In this document: one piece after another, positions 31,451 through 39,462 of the stretch | Layout: each line of letters begins with the position of its first letter | Numbering within the stretch: position 1 is the first letter of the stretch | NCBI GenBank assembly: GCA_964581355.1 | Contig: CAZOOA010000014.1 | Coordinates: forward strand, 1-51,049 | Reading direction: 5' to 3' | DNA: 51,049 nucleotides | DNA from: CAZOOA01 sp964581355 | Lineage (GTDB): Bacteria; Bacillota; Dethiobacteria; DTU022; UBA8154 | Position numbers and translations under genes: made by a program | The notes under the pieces: generated by a model | Told to the model about the DNA's origin: nothing | Databases searched by the model: none | Seen by the model: the letters and a program-made list of their open reading frames with translations, nothing else

Positions 31451-32359
31451 TCATGTTTCTTCATCATTCAACAATAAACTTACCAGTCTTTCCAGATCGT
31501 CATTTCCGTAATAGAAGAGCTCTATTTTTCCTTCCTTGACACCTTTTTTTATGGCTACTTTAGTGCCATATTTTCTTCTTATTTTTTCTTCAAGTTCCTG
31601 CTGCATCATTTGCTGGACAGGGTCCTCATTTTCATTTACTTCTTTTTTCACTTCTTTTTTATCTTTGCTTGCATCTTTTGAATTTTTTACGATCTGCTCA
31701 ATTTTACGAGCGCTCCACTGATTTTTTGCCGCATTTTTTGCCAATTCCTCCTGCTCTTTAACGCTCTCCAGAGCCAGCATGGGACGAATCTGCCCCGCAG
31801 TCAGTTTTCCTTCCAGCAGATAATGCTTTAATGTATCGGCCATTGTCAGGAGTCGCAGCGAATTTGTAATGGCTGATCGGCTCCTTCCCAGTCTTTTGGC
31901 CAAGTTCTCCTGGGTCAATCCAAACTCTTCAATAAGTTGATGATATGCCAGAGCTTCTTCAATAGGATTCAAATCCTCTCTTTGCAGGTTTTCTACCAAG
32001 GTTATCTCCATCAGTTCCGAGCTGCTATATTCTTTAACGAGGGCTGGAATGCTGGTCAAACCTGCAATTTGCGAAGCACGAACTCTCCTTTCACCTGCGA
32101 TTAAAATAAAACCATCACCGGATTTTTGTACTACTACAGGCTGTATAACACCATGCGTGGCAATAGTATCTGCCAGTTCTTCTAATTTTTCCTGGTTAAA
32201 TTCTTTTCTCGGTTGTCTGGGATTTGGAGCAATTTGATCCAGGGGAATTTCTACAACTTTGCCACTTTCCTCTGATTCTGCTTCTTCTGAGTGAATTTCA
32301 GGAAAGATGGCGCCCAACCCCTTCCCCAGCCCCTTGGATTGCTTTTTTTTATTGCTCAC
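31451..32359 (-). CDS. parB: Chromosome-partitioning protein ParB (Spo0J)
   Basis: ParB is a CTP-dependent DNA clamp that loads at parS and spreads. The 302-aa protein has a ParB/sulfiredoxin-like N-terminal CTPase domain (IAPNPRQPRKEFNQEKLEELA, GERRVRASQIAGL, ENLQREDLNPIEEA), then the parS-reading helix-turn-helix (LTQENLAKRLGRSRSAITNSLRLL). A charged linker and a C-terminal dimerisation domain follow. The start is GTG, which overlaps the parA stop codon (GTGA). A perfect parS abuts the stop codon. Confidence 0.97.
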   Translation of the reverse strand: MSNKKKQSKGLGKGLGAIFPEIHSEEAESEESGKVVEIPLDQIAPNPRQPRKEFNQEKLEELADTIATHGVIQPVVVQKSGDGFILIAGERRVRASQIAGLTSIPALVKEYSSSELMEITLVENLQREDLNPIEEALAYHQLIEEFGLTQENLAKRLGRSRSAITNSLRLLTMADTLKHYLLEGKLTAGQIRPMLALESVKEQEELAKNAAKNQWSARKIEQIVKNSKDASKDKKEVKKEVNENEDPVQQMMQQELEEKIRRKYGTKVAIKKGVKEGKIELFYYGNDDLERLVSLLLNDEET

Positions 32360-33114
32360 CGATTAATCACCTCCTCGGCCAAGTCTTCGTATATTTCTGC
32401 CCCTTTGCTTTTCGGGTCATAATCCAAAATAGCTTTTCCATGGCTCGGTGCTTCGCTTAACCGGACACTTCTTGGAATAACAGATTGAAAAACTAATTCC
32501 CCAAAGTATTTTCTCACCTCTTCTGCGACTTGCTCCGAAAGGTTTGTCCGTACATCATGCATGGTCAGCAAGACGCCTCCAATTTTGAGGCTTTTATTTA
32601 AATGTTTTTTGACCAGGTTGATGGTGTTTACCAGTTGCCCTAAACCTTCTAAGGCATAATATTCACACTGGATCGGAACTAAGACAGCATCGGCTGCGGT
32701 AAGAGCGTTTAACGTCAAAAGTCCTAATGATGGAGGGCAGTCAATAATAATGAAATCATATCTTTCTCGTACCGGTTCAATGACCGTTCTTAGTCTTACT
32801 TCCCGGGAAAGTGTAGGGACCAGTTCAATTTCTGCACCGGCCAGCTGTATGGTCGCGGGGATAATATCCAGATTCTTTTGTTTTGTTTTGTAGATAACAT
32901 TCTCAACAAAAACTTCATTTATTAAAGCATCGTAAATGCAGCCCTGCAACTTATCTTTATCCAGTCCAATTCCACTTGTAGTGTTACCCTGGGGATCAAT
33001 GTCCAGCAGCAACAATTTCTTACCCATGCTGGCCAGGTAAGCGCTTAAGTTAACAGCTGTGGTTGTTTTCCCTACACCTCCTTTTTGATTGGTTACTGCC
33101 AAAACTCCCTGCAT
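32356..33114 (-). CDS. parA: Chromosome-partitioning ATPase ParA (Soj)
   Basis: This is a deviant Walker ATPase that drives origin segregation with ParB and, in Bacillus, modulates DnaA. The 252-aa protein has KGGVGKTT at its N-terminus with the signature lysine, Walker A' DIDPQGN, and IDCPPSLG. The start is ATG 33114, which has GAGGTG upstream and matches the family N-terminus (MQGVLAVTNQKGG); upstream in-frame ATGs lack ribosome sites. It overlaps parB. A terminator stands between it and noc, so parAB may have its own promoter, which I could not identify. Confidence 0.97.
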   Translation of the reverse strand: MQGVLAVTNQKGGVGKTTTAVNLSAYLASMGKKLLLLDIDPQGNTTSGIGLDKDKLQGCIYDALINEVFVENVIYKTKQKNLDIIPATIQLAGAEIELVPTLSREVRLRTVIEPVRERYDFIIIDCPPSLGLLTLNALTAADAVLVPIQCEYYALEGLGQLVNTINLVKKHLNKSLKIGGVLLTMHDVRTNLSEQVAEEVRKYFGELVFQSVIPRSVRLSEAPSHGKAILDYDPKSKGAEIYEDLAEEVINR

Positions 33115-33193
33115 TTCTTTCACCTCGTTTACTGCCATGAACATTTGATTTATTTTGGTATTATTCGTTAATAATGAAGAAAGTTCCTTCTCT

Positions 33194-33219
33194 AAAAAAT
33201 AAAACCGGTTTCCCGGTTT
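33194..33219 (-). terminator. Terminator after noc
   Basis: A 7-bp stem AAACCGG/CCGGTTT (33202-33208 with 33213-33219) is followed on the minus strand by TATTTTTT. Confidence 0.8.
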
Positions 33220-33251
33220 GATTTTGCAAGAAAAGAAAAAATGATCGATGT

Positions 33252-34124
33252 TTATTCCCTGGCCGCATTTTTTCGATTTTCTCCCTTAGGCAGTCGAATA
33301 CGCACTTCCCAGTATTCGTCTTCTTCCACCTCTTCCATTTGAGGATTTAGACCCGAACGCTTGATAATTTTTACGGCCTGTCTGACCGTATTTAAAAATA
33401 TCCTGGCATCTCTGACAACAACTTTTTTTTGTAAAACCTGGCCTCCGCTTTGAGTGGACGGTTTTTGTTTATCTTTTTCTTTATGCATATCTTCGATGAG
33501 CTTTTCTGTTTCTTTCACATTCATCCCGGCTTCCATGATTAACTTAACCGTTTCTTTTTGCTGTTCTGCAGAATCAAGTTTTAATAAAGCGCGGGCATGC
33601 CTCTCAGATAGTTTTTCTTCTTTTAATAAAGCTTTTATTTCTTCAGGAAGCTTGAGTAACCTTAATTTATTAGCAATGGTAGATTGGCTTTTGCCCAGTC
33701 TTTGCGCCAGGACTTCCTGGGTTAAATTGAATTCTTCCATTAAACGCTGATAGCCCTGGGCTTCTTCCAGAAAGTTCAAGTCTTCTCTTTGAATATTTTC
33801 AATTAACGCTACGGCTGCCATGGAACTATGAGGGTAATCACGAAATATGACTGGTATCTCTTCCCAGCCCAACATTTTGCAAGCCAGGTATCTTCTCTCT
33901 CCAGCAACAATAAAAAACTCATCCTTTTCACCGGTGATAATGATCGGCTGAAGAAGTCCATAAGTTTTTATCGATTGGGCCAATTCTTCTATCTTTTCAT
34001 TTTCAAAGTTTTTTCTAGGTTGGTATGGGTTTGTTTTTATTCGGTTTAAGGATATATTCTTTATCTCTTCGTTGTTATGTACTTTATTTTGCAGTCCCAA
34101 TATTTTTTCAAAATGTTCTTTCAT
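33252..34124 (-). CDS. noc: Nucleoid occlusion protein Noc (ParB paralogue)
   Basis: Noc binds NBS sites across the chromosome and the membrane, and prevents division over the nucleoid. The 290-aa protein has a ParB-type N-terminal domain (NPYQPRKNFENEKIEELA, GERRYLACKMLGW, ENIQREDLNFLEEA) and a helix-turn-helix (LTQEVLAQRLGKSQSTIANKL). Its C-terminus is characteristic of Noc (RIFLNTVRQAVKIIKRSG ... YWEVRIRLPK), not of ParB. The first residues (MKEHFEKILGL) can form the amphipathic membrane-targeting helix known for Noc. The gene sits between rsmG and parA as in Bacillus. NBS palindromes occur in the window at 7395 and 24144. Confidence 0.92.
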   Translation of the reverse strand: MKEHFEKILGLQNKVHNNEEIKNISLNRIKTNPYQPRKNFENEKIEELAQSIKTYGLLQPIIITGEKDEFFIVAGERRYLACKMLGWEEIPVIFRDYPHSSMAAVALIENIQREDLNFLEEAQGYQRLMEEFNLTQEVLAQRLGKSQSTIANKLRLLKLPEEIKALLKEEKLSERHARALLKLDSAEQQKETVKLIMEAGMNVKETEKLIEDMHKEKDKQKPSTQSGGQVLQKKVVVRDARIFLNTVRQAVKIIKRSGLNPQMEEVEEDEYWEVRIRLPKGENRKNAARE

Positions 34125-34297
34125 GTTATCCCCCACCCTTTCATTAAAATCATTAAAAATTACACCATATTGATTAATATTTGTAATTATTCGACACAGA
34201 GGCTGGCATCCCTTCCCAGCAAGATTAAAAAAGAATTTTCTTTGTTTGCCTTTTATCCCAATGATATCTTCAATTATTTACTATGCTTAAACAATAA

Positions 34298-35023
34298 TTA
34301 TAAAATAGGACGTTTGTGTGGAACCCCACTTCTCCTGGGAAGGGAGCTATCTGTTGCCTGGATTTTTTTAAACACCAGAATATGACGCTGTACCGTACCT
34401 TGGTGCAATGTATAAGGAATAATATTTTCCAGTTTTCCTCCACATTTTTGAAGGGCTTTTTCTGCCGCTTGAAGTTCTTCCCGGTATTCTTGCCCTTTAT
34501 AAGCCCAGAAAAAACCCCCAATTTTAACCAGCGGTAAAACCAGTTCCAGACCTGTAGCCAGCGAGGCTAATGCCCTGGCTACAGCCCAGTTGAAAGCTTC
34601 TCTCCCTTCATTTTGACCAAAATCTTCTGACCGCTGCTGAATTACCTGGACTCCATCAAGCTTAAGTTCTCTCACCAGTAACCGCAAAAAAGCTGCTTTT
34701 TTTCCTGCTGCTTCCAGCAGTGTCAACTGTAGCTCCGGGTATAGCAATTTAATTGGCAGACCGGGAAAACCGGCACCTGTGCCGGTATCCACCAAATTAT
34801 CCCCGATAAAGTATTCACCTGCTGTCAGGCCTGCTAGGGAATCAAAAAAGTGTTCTTCCAGTATGTGTTCATTTTCTGTGATGCGTGTAAGGTTGATTCG
34901 TTGGTTTTCTTTTTTCAATAAAACAAGGTATTGCACTATTTTTTGCGCCTGTTGATCCTTTAATTCGATTTGACGCTGTTTAAAAAAATCTGCTATTTGA
35001 TCTGTTGTAACCTGGTTATTCAC
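34298..35023 (-). CDS. rsmG: 16S rRNA (guanine-527-N7)-methyltransferase RsmG
   Basis: RsmG methylates N7 of G527 in 16S rRNA, using SAM; loss gives low-level streptomycin resistance. The 241-aa length is typical. Signatures are NLTRITENEHILEEHFFDSL, the SAM loop DTGTGAGFPGLPIKL, and ARALASLATGLEL. The start is GTG at 35023, with TAAGGCGG upstream. An upstream in-frame start would overlap mnmE by 35 bases and adds residues the family lacks. mnmG, which usually lies between mnmE and rsmG, is absent. Confidence 0.96.
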   Translation of the reverse strand: MNNQVTTDQIADFFKQRQIELKDQQAQKIVQYLVLLKKENQRINLTRITENEHILEEHFFDSLAGLTAGEYFIGDNLVDTGTGAGFPGLPIKLLYPELQLTLLEAAGKKAAFLRLLVRELKLDGVQVIQQRSEDFGQNEGREAFNWAVARALASLATGLELVLPLVKIGGFFWAYKGQEYREELQAAEKALQKCGGKLENIIPYTLHQGTVQRHILVFKKIQATDSSLPRRSGVPHKRPIL

Positions 35024-35045
35024 CTTAAACCGCCTTAGCAAGTAA

Positions 35046-36491
35046 TTATTTTCCGATACAAAACCGACTAAAAATAACATCCAGCAAATCTGCTTTCATG
35101 TTATCGCCAATAATTTCACCCAAACAACCATGAGAATGATTCAAATCAATAGTAATTAAATCCATCGGCATTTCATCCTGGATCGAAACAAGTGCTTCTT
35201 TTAATGAGGCTGCAGCTTTCTGTAAAAGTTCTCCCTGCCTGGCTTCTAATACCAGTGTACCCTCTTCTCCTTTAATCGACCCTGCATAAGTTGTATTTAA
35301 GATGGCTTGCTCCAGTTCCTCCAGCCCTTGTTCATGCAACAGGGAAGCATAAACAATTACATCATCCTGTAATGCCTCTATTATCTCTTCCTCTTGAATA
35401 GTGTTGTTTAAATCCATTTTATTAACGAAAATAATCCTTGCTGCTTCTGAATTATTAACCATATATTGATAAACAACTCGGTCTTCTGGTGTTATTCCTG
35501 TCTCTGCATCTACAACAAAAATAATTAAATCGGCTTCTTCCAGGGCTTGACGTGAATAATTTACTCCCAGTTGTTCGACTTTGTCAGCAATCGAGCCATC
35601 AGATCTGATTCCTGCGGTATCAATAATTCTTAAAGGAACTCCTTTAATGTTTATATAATCCATCAATAAATCCCTTGTCGTCCCTGGAATATCCGTTACC
35701 AGTGCCCTGTCTTCACCAATTAAAATATTATATAATGAAGATTTTCCAACATTTGGTTTCCCAGCAATAACTGTTTTTAATCCTTCGTGCAAAACTTTAC
35801 CCGCTTTATGTTTTTCAATTAATTTTTGCACTTGATCGTAGACTTCTTGAATTTGATTTTCCATATCTTTTCTATGCTTGACTTCCCTTTCTATATCATC
35901 ATGGGGAAAATCTACGTTTACTTCAATTTCCGCTGCCACTTCCAGCAATTGATTGCGCAACTTGCTAATAGTTTTTGATAAATTGCCTTTTACTCCCTGC
36001 AGGGCTGCTTTCATCCCTTTATCTGTTTTTGCCCGGATTAAAGCCAGTGTGCTTTCTGCCTGAACCAGGTCAATTCTTCCATTAATATAAGCCCGGCGGG
36101 TGAATTCCCCTGGTTCTGCCAACCTGGCCCCACCCTGGAGCATCAACTCCAATATTTTACGAACAGAAATAATTCCCCCATGGACATTGATTTCCACCAC
36201 ATCTTCACAAGTGTAGGAGTTAGGCGCAGCCATATAGCTTAACAAAACTTCATCAATTTCCTCGCCCTGTTCATCCAGGAAATAACCATAATATAGTTTT
36301 CGAGGCTTAAATTTAAATTTATCATCTGCTTTTTTCAATCCACCCTGTTTGGTTTTGAAGGCGAAATATTGTTTCGCGATCTTCAATGCTGCTGAGCCGC
36401 TCAAACGGATAATACCAATTCCACCTTCTCCTGGTGGAGTCGACAAGGCAACGATGGTTTTATTATCCATGTCCTGGATTTTTGGCGACAT
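35046..36491 (-). CDS. mnmE: tRNA modification GTPase MnmE
   Basis: Together with MnmG, MnmE installs the (carboxy)methylaminomethyl group on U34 of certain tRNAs. The 481-aa protein has the N-terminal tetrahydrofolate-binding domain (STPPGEGGIGIIRLSG, VEINVHGG) and a G domain (GKPNVGKSS, DIPGTTRD, DTAGIR, NKMD). The C-terminal zinc-free helical domain ends with the catalytic CIGK motif. The start is ATG 36491, with GGAGG 8 bases upstream. The expected partner gene mnmG is not next door or anywhere in this window. Repeat copy 7 lies between this gene and jag. Confidence 0.97.
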   Translation of the reverse strand: MSPKIQDMDNKTIVALSTPPGEGGIGIIRLSGSAALKIAKQYFAFKTKQGGLKKADDKFKFKPRKLYYGYFLDEQGEEIDEVLLSYMAAPNSYTCEDVVEINVHGGIISVRKILELMLQGGARLAEPGEFTRRAYINGRIDLVQAESTLALIRAKTDKGMKAALQGVKGNLSKTISKLRNQLLEVAAEIEVNVDFPHDDIEREVKHRKDMENQIQEVYDQVQKLIEKHKAGKVLHEGLKTVIAGKPNVGKSSLYNILIGEDRALVTDIPGTTRDLLMDYINIKGVPLRIIDTAGIRSDGSIADKVEQLGVNYSRQALEEADLIIFVVDAETGITPEDRVVYQYMVNNSEAARIIFVNKMDLNNTIQEEEIIEALQDDVIVYASLLHEQGLEELEQAILNTTYAGSIKGEEGTLVLEARQGELLQKAAASLKEALVSIQDEMPMDLITIDLNHSHGCLGEIIGDNMKADLLDVIFSRFCIGK

Positions 36492-36574
36492 CTTTACGCC
36501 TCCTCTTATGTGAAAAGAAAATAATTTTTCCACTTTAAATATTTCCATTTATCCTCACTGCCTTAATAACCGAT

Positions 36575-36806
36575 CCATACTAACCGCCACGGCTCTATCG
36601 AGCCACAACGGGGGATGAAAAACCTTGCTTACTGTGTCGAAGTGCTGGTTTTCAACTTCCCGCCCCCTAACCGGGGAGTTGGCGCATTCGTCCGGCGACG
36701 TTGGTCTCTGTGGCCAAAGGCGCTTGGTGACCGAAGGTCCTCGGGCGGTCCGGCCGACAGGACGTCGGCCGCCGGGATCGACCCGGACGACGGTTTTTCA
36801 TACTAA
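36575..36806 (+). repeat. Interspersed repeat copy 7 (head A + shortened tail B)
   Basis: The head begins CCATACTAACCGCC, with hairpin GGCTC/GAGCC at 36591-36604. It runs through the CGGCCGAC/GTCGGCCG hairpin, then jumps from GACCCGGACGAC directly to GGTTTTTCATACTAA. The second half of tail B is missing. The breakpoint falls at CCCGGACG, which occurs twice in full-length tail B, so deletion between short direct repeats explains it. It fills most of the gap 36492-36861 between mnmE and jag. Confidence 0.9.
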
Positions 36807-36842
36807 AAGCCGCACTCCCCATTTATTGTGGACCAGTGCGGC
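36805..36842 (-). terminator. Terminator after jag
   Basis: An 8-bp stem GCCGCACT/AGTGCGGC (36809-36816 with 36835-36842) is followed on the minus strand by TTTT, which merges with the terminus of repeat copy 7. Confidence 0.7.
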
Positions 36843-36861
36843 AACAATTCATATTTTTTTT

Positions 36862-37503
36862 TTACCGGGGAGCAATAACAACTTTTCGATATGGTTCATT
36901 CCCCTGGCTGTAAGTCACCACATCATTATTATCTTTTAAAGTCATATGGATGATTCTTCTTTCTTGGGGAGTCATGGGTTCCAAAACTATTTCTTTTTTC
37001 GTTTTCTTTGCTTTTGCGGCCAAGTTTTTTGCCAACTGTTCAAGGGTTTTCTTGCGTTTCTGCCGATAATTTTCTATGTCCAGTATAATCCTGCCGCGAT
37101 CTTCTTGAAACTGTCTTTGATAGACGACATTGGCCAAATACTGCAAAGCATTTAAGGTACTTCCCCTTTTTCCAATAAGAACTCCCAGGTTTTCACCCGT
37201 TACTTCTAAATGTATCAGTCCTTCATTTTGCTGTTTCCCATCTTCAGATACTTGGGCAACGACCTCTCCCTGGACACCCATTTGTTCAACCAGATTTTGC
37301 AGAAAATATTTGATATATTCTTCCGGTGTTCTTAGTACCGTTAATCGTACCCGGGCTGGTTTAGAACCCAGTAATTTAAGAATTCCTTGCGATGGTTCAC
37401 TGATCACTTCAATTTCCACATTATTACGTTTTACTCCCAGGGATTTTAAACCTTCCTCTATTGCCTCATCAACCGTTTTTGCACTAATTTCCACGGAATT
37501 CAT
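36862..37503 (-). CDS. jag: RNA-binding protein Jag/KhpB
   Basis: This 213-aa protein has the Jag N-terminal domain (SAKTVDEAIEEGLKSLGV), a KH domain in the middle (GVLIGKRGSTLNALQYLANVV), and a C-terminal R3H domain (ERRIIHMTLKDNNDVVTYSQGNEPYRKVVI). In Firmicutes Jag/KhpB binds RNA with KhpA and affects cell elongation and sporulation. Its ATG overlaps the yidC stop (ATGA), so the two are translationally coupled. A terminator follows. Confidence 0.96.
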   Translation of the reverse strand: MNSVEISAKTVDEAIEEGLKSLGVKRNNVEIEVISEPSQGILKLLGSKPARVRLTVLRTPEEYIKYFLQNLVEQMGVQGEVVAQVSEDGKQQNEGLIHLEVTGENLGVLIGKRGSTLNALQYLANVVYQRQFQEDRGRIILDIENYRQKRKKTLEQLAKNLAAKAKKTKKEIVLEPMTPQERRIIHMTLKDNNDVVTYSQGNEPYRKVVIAPR

Positions 37504-38351
37504 TTCTTTTTACCAGCCCCTTTCTTTTTACCCTTGGAAGATTTTTTCTTTTTTTGGGGGGCTTCTGTACTGGATGCTGTTTTCTTCGCCGGGGTTTGTT
37601 TCTTATTTGAAGTTATTTCTTTTTCCTTGCCTGCTGTTTCTTTCTGTCCATTCTCATTCTTTATTTCAGATTTTTCTTCTTTTATCTTTACATCTTTCTT
37701 GGCTGGTTGTTTTTGATCTGATGTTTTAATCAAATAATGATTTCCTACTGAAAAAAGTGAGTTTGTAAACCAATAAAGAACCAGCCCCGCCGGAAAACCT
37801 TCCCCAAGACCGGGTATTCCAGCACTGATAAAAAAGATCATGACTGGAAAAAGATACATCAGCATTTTTTGTTTGGGATCGGTCATAACCAGTCGTTGAT
37901 GAAAGTATGTGGCAGCAGCAGCCATTAGAGGTAAAAGATAAATAGGATCTGGTTCAGTTAAATCCAGGTATAAAAAATTAAAATCATTAATAGCAGTCAT
38001 AAATTCTTCCGGTTGCCGCAACAGGTTAAAAATTGCGATGAGAACAGGAAACTGGACCAGTAAAGGCAAACAACCGCCTAAGGGGTTAACTTTGTTTTCC
38101 CGCATAAATTCCATAGTGGCCTTATTATATTTTTCTTTATCATTTTTATATTTTTCCTGTAATTTTTTTAATTCCGGTTGAATTTGCTGTAATCGTTTGG
38201 AAGACTGGATTTGTTTCCTTGTCAAGGGAAACGTTACAATGTTGACCAATACTGTCAACAAGATAATGGCCAAGCCGTAGTTGTTTGTAATCGAATAAAA
38301 AAAAGTTAATATGTCATTTATCCACAAAGATATTGTGTTAATAAATTGCAT
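37500..38351 (-). CDS. yidC: Membrane protein insertase YidC (SpoIIIJ family)
   Basis: YidC inserts and folds membrane proteins, alone or with Sec. The 283-aa protein has the short Gram-positive form: a first membrane helix with the groove arginine in TFPLTRKQIQSSKRLQ, the cytosolic hairpin, then the family core (NPLGGCLPLLVQFPVLIAIFNLLR) and three more helices. No lipobox cysteine is visible at the N-terminus, unlike Bacillus SpoIIIJ. The C-terminal 70 residues are extremely Lys-rich, as expected for ribosome contact. It lies between yidD and jag, the canonical order. Confidence 0.97.
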   Translation of the reverse strand: MQFINTISLWINDILTFFYSITNNYGLAIILLTVLVNIVTFPLTRKQIQSSKRLQQIQPELKKLQEKYKNDKEKYNKATMEFMRENKVNPLGGCLPLLVQFPVLIAIFNLLRQPEEFMTAINDFNFLYLDLTEPDPIYLLPLMAAAATYFHQRLVMTDPKQKMLMYLFPVMIFFISAGIPGLGEGFPAGLVLYWFTNSLFSVGNHYLIKTSDQKQPAKKDVKIKEEKSEIKNENGQKETAGKEKEITSNKKQTPAKKTASSTEAPQKKKKSSKGKKKGAGKKK

Positions 38352-38412
38352 TATGCAGTTTTCCTCCTACAGTTCGGTTAACATTTATTTTTATAAAAAT
38401 ACTAATATATAC

Positions 38413-38622
38413 TTAAGGTACAGGATCGTATCCACCGTCACCAAAAGGATGACATCGAAGAATTCTTTTCACACTGAAAAAAAGCCCCTTTATTACCCCA
38501 TATTGCTGTACTGCATCGTGGCAGTACTGTGAGCATGATGGGTAAAAGCGGCACCTGGCGGGAAACAAAGGGGAAATAAAGCTGCGATACAGCATTACCA
38601 AACACAAAATTACCCGTTTCAT
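38413..38622 (-). CDS. yidD: Membrane protein insertion efficiency factor YidD
   Basis: This 69-aa protein of the YidD family has LYRSFISPLFPARCRFYPSCSQY, with the three conserved cysteines, and HPFGDGGYDPVP at the C-terminus. It is membrane-associated and assists YidC. Its ATG overlaps the rnpA stop by one base (TAATG). The order rpmH-rnpA-yidD-yidC is universal in bacteria. Confidence 0.97.
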   Translation of the reverse strand: MKRVILCLVMLYRSFISPLFPARCRFYPSCSQYCHDAVQQYGVIKGLFFSVKRILRCHPFGDGGYDPVP

Positions 38623-38975
38623 TAAATCAGCTTTCCCCTCTTCATCAGCTTTTTTATGTCCTTAACCGCTTCGTGATAAGTTAAACTATCGGCACCTTTT
38701 CTGGCAATAATCACGATATCCAATCCGCTATACAAGAGATCTGGCTGAATATAACGAAAAGCTTCTTTGTATAACCTTTTAACCCGATGTCGTACCACAC
38801 TTTTGCCAACTTTTTTGCTTACAGTAATACCAAGTCTGTTAATGTTTTCTTCATTTTTGCAAAACACAAGTACTGTTTTTTTTGTTGCCAAGGATTTACC
38901 TTGCCGGTAAACCTTTTGAAAATGGTAGTTTTTTTTTAATGAATAAACCTTATTTTTTTCTTTATTATTCTGCAT
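38622..38975 (-). CDS. rnpA: Ribonuclease P protein component
   Basis: This is the 117-aa basic protein subunit of RNase P, which binds the pre-tRNA 5' leader. The RNR motif is recognisable in VVRHRVKRLYKEAFR, and the FxxVYRQGKS and GxDIVIIARKG segments are in place. The start codon is only 6 bases after the rpmH stop, and no Shine-Dalgarno is visible between them, so initiation probably depends on coupling to rpmH. Confidence 0.97.
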   Translation of the reverse strand: MQNNKEKNKVYSLKKNYHFQKVYRQGKSLATKKTVLVFCKNEENINRLGITVSKKVGKSVVRHRVKRLYKEAFRYIQPDLLYSGLDIVIIARKGADSLTYHEAVKDIKKLMKRGKLI

Positions 38976-38981
38976 CTTTTT

Positions 38982-39119
38982 TTAAGCAGATAAACGTTTT
39001 CTGGCTTTTTTTCTACGGCTGGCTATCACTTTTTTCCCAGCCAGCGTTCTCATTCTTTTTCTAAATCCATGAACTTTTTTTCTCTGTCTTTTTTTAGGTT
39101 GGTATGTTCTCTTTACCAT
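38982..39119 (-). CDS. rpmH: Large-subunit ribosomal protein L34
   Basis: This 45-aa basic protein is almost entirely signature: MVKRTYQPKKRQRKKVHGF, then RMRTLAGKKVIASRRKKARKRLSA. The start is ATG 39119, with AGAGGTC upstream; an upstream extension in the same frame has no ribosome site. It has a strong promoter at 39178-39207 and heads the rpmH-rnpA-yidD-yidC-jag run. Confidence 0.98.
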   Translation of the reverse strand: MVKRTYQPKKRQRKKVHGFRKRMRTLAGKKVIASRRKKARKRLSA

Positions 39120-39177
39120 TTTGACCTCTCTTTTCTTTGACGTAATTATTTTTTTGGACAGTAAAACCCTGAAGCTC

Positions 39178-39207
39178 ATTATAACGTATCTTTTAAAAAG
39201 GTGTCAA
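39178..39207 (-). promoter_or_regulatory. Promoter of rpmH
   Basis: On the minus strand TTGACA (complement of 39202-39207), an 18-bp spacer, and TATAAT (complement of 39178-39183), both perfect boxes. Transcription would begin near 39172. Confidence 0.85.
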
Positions 39208-39330
39208 CAGAGTAGGCCTTGCATGTTGTTAATAATACTATTTTTTCATCTTTTTTCAGTTATTCCAGCCTTTTTCCTTTAACTTATTGAAATTTTTTTA
39301 AAATTCCTTTTTAGGAAACAGGTATTTTTA

Positions 39331-39359
39331 TTGCGCCTTAATTATAATTTTGCTATTAT
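39331..39359 (+). promoter_or_regulatory. Promoter of dnaA
   Basis: TTGCGC (39331-39336), a 17-bp spacer, and TATTAT (39354-39359). A perfect DnaA box begins 6 bases later, at the expected transcription start, so DnaA can repress its own gene. Confidence 0.6.
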
Positions 39360-39363
39360 TGTC

Positions 39364-39444
39364 TTGTGGATAATTTATTTATAAGGAGTAAACTATCCAT
39401 TTTTTCCACAATTATTGTGGAAAACTTTTTCTTTTTGTGGATAA
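39364..39444 (+). other. oriC part 1: DnaA-box cluster upstream of dnaA
   Basis: Two perfect DnaA boxes, TGTGGATAA (TTATCCACA on the other strand), lie at 39365-39373 and 39436-39444. Between them is an inverted pair of near-boxes, TTTTCCACA (39403-39411) and TGTGGAAAA (from 39416). The second perfect box is just ahead of the dnaA ribosome site. Together with the cluster after dnaA this forms a bipartite origin as in Bacillus. Confidence 0.88.
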
Positions 39445-39462
39445 CTATTTGGAGGTATTGTC

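Noticed and set aside
32799..32813. ACTTCCCGGGAAAG in parA as an NBS
   Set aside because: It has two mismatches to the Noc consensus and lies in coding sequence; not strong enough to call.
36615..36806. Small frame starting MKNLAY in the repeat heads
   Set aside because: The ATG is present in several copies but the frame breaks differently in each and there is no proper ribosome site. The ATGAAAA is better explained as the partner of TTTTCAT.
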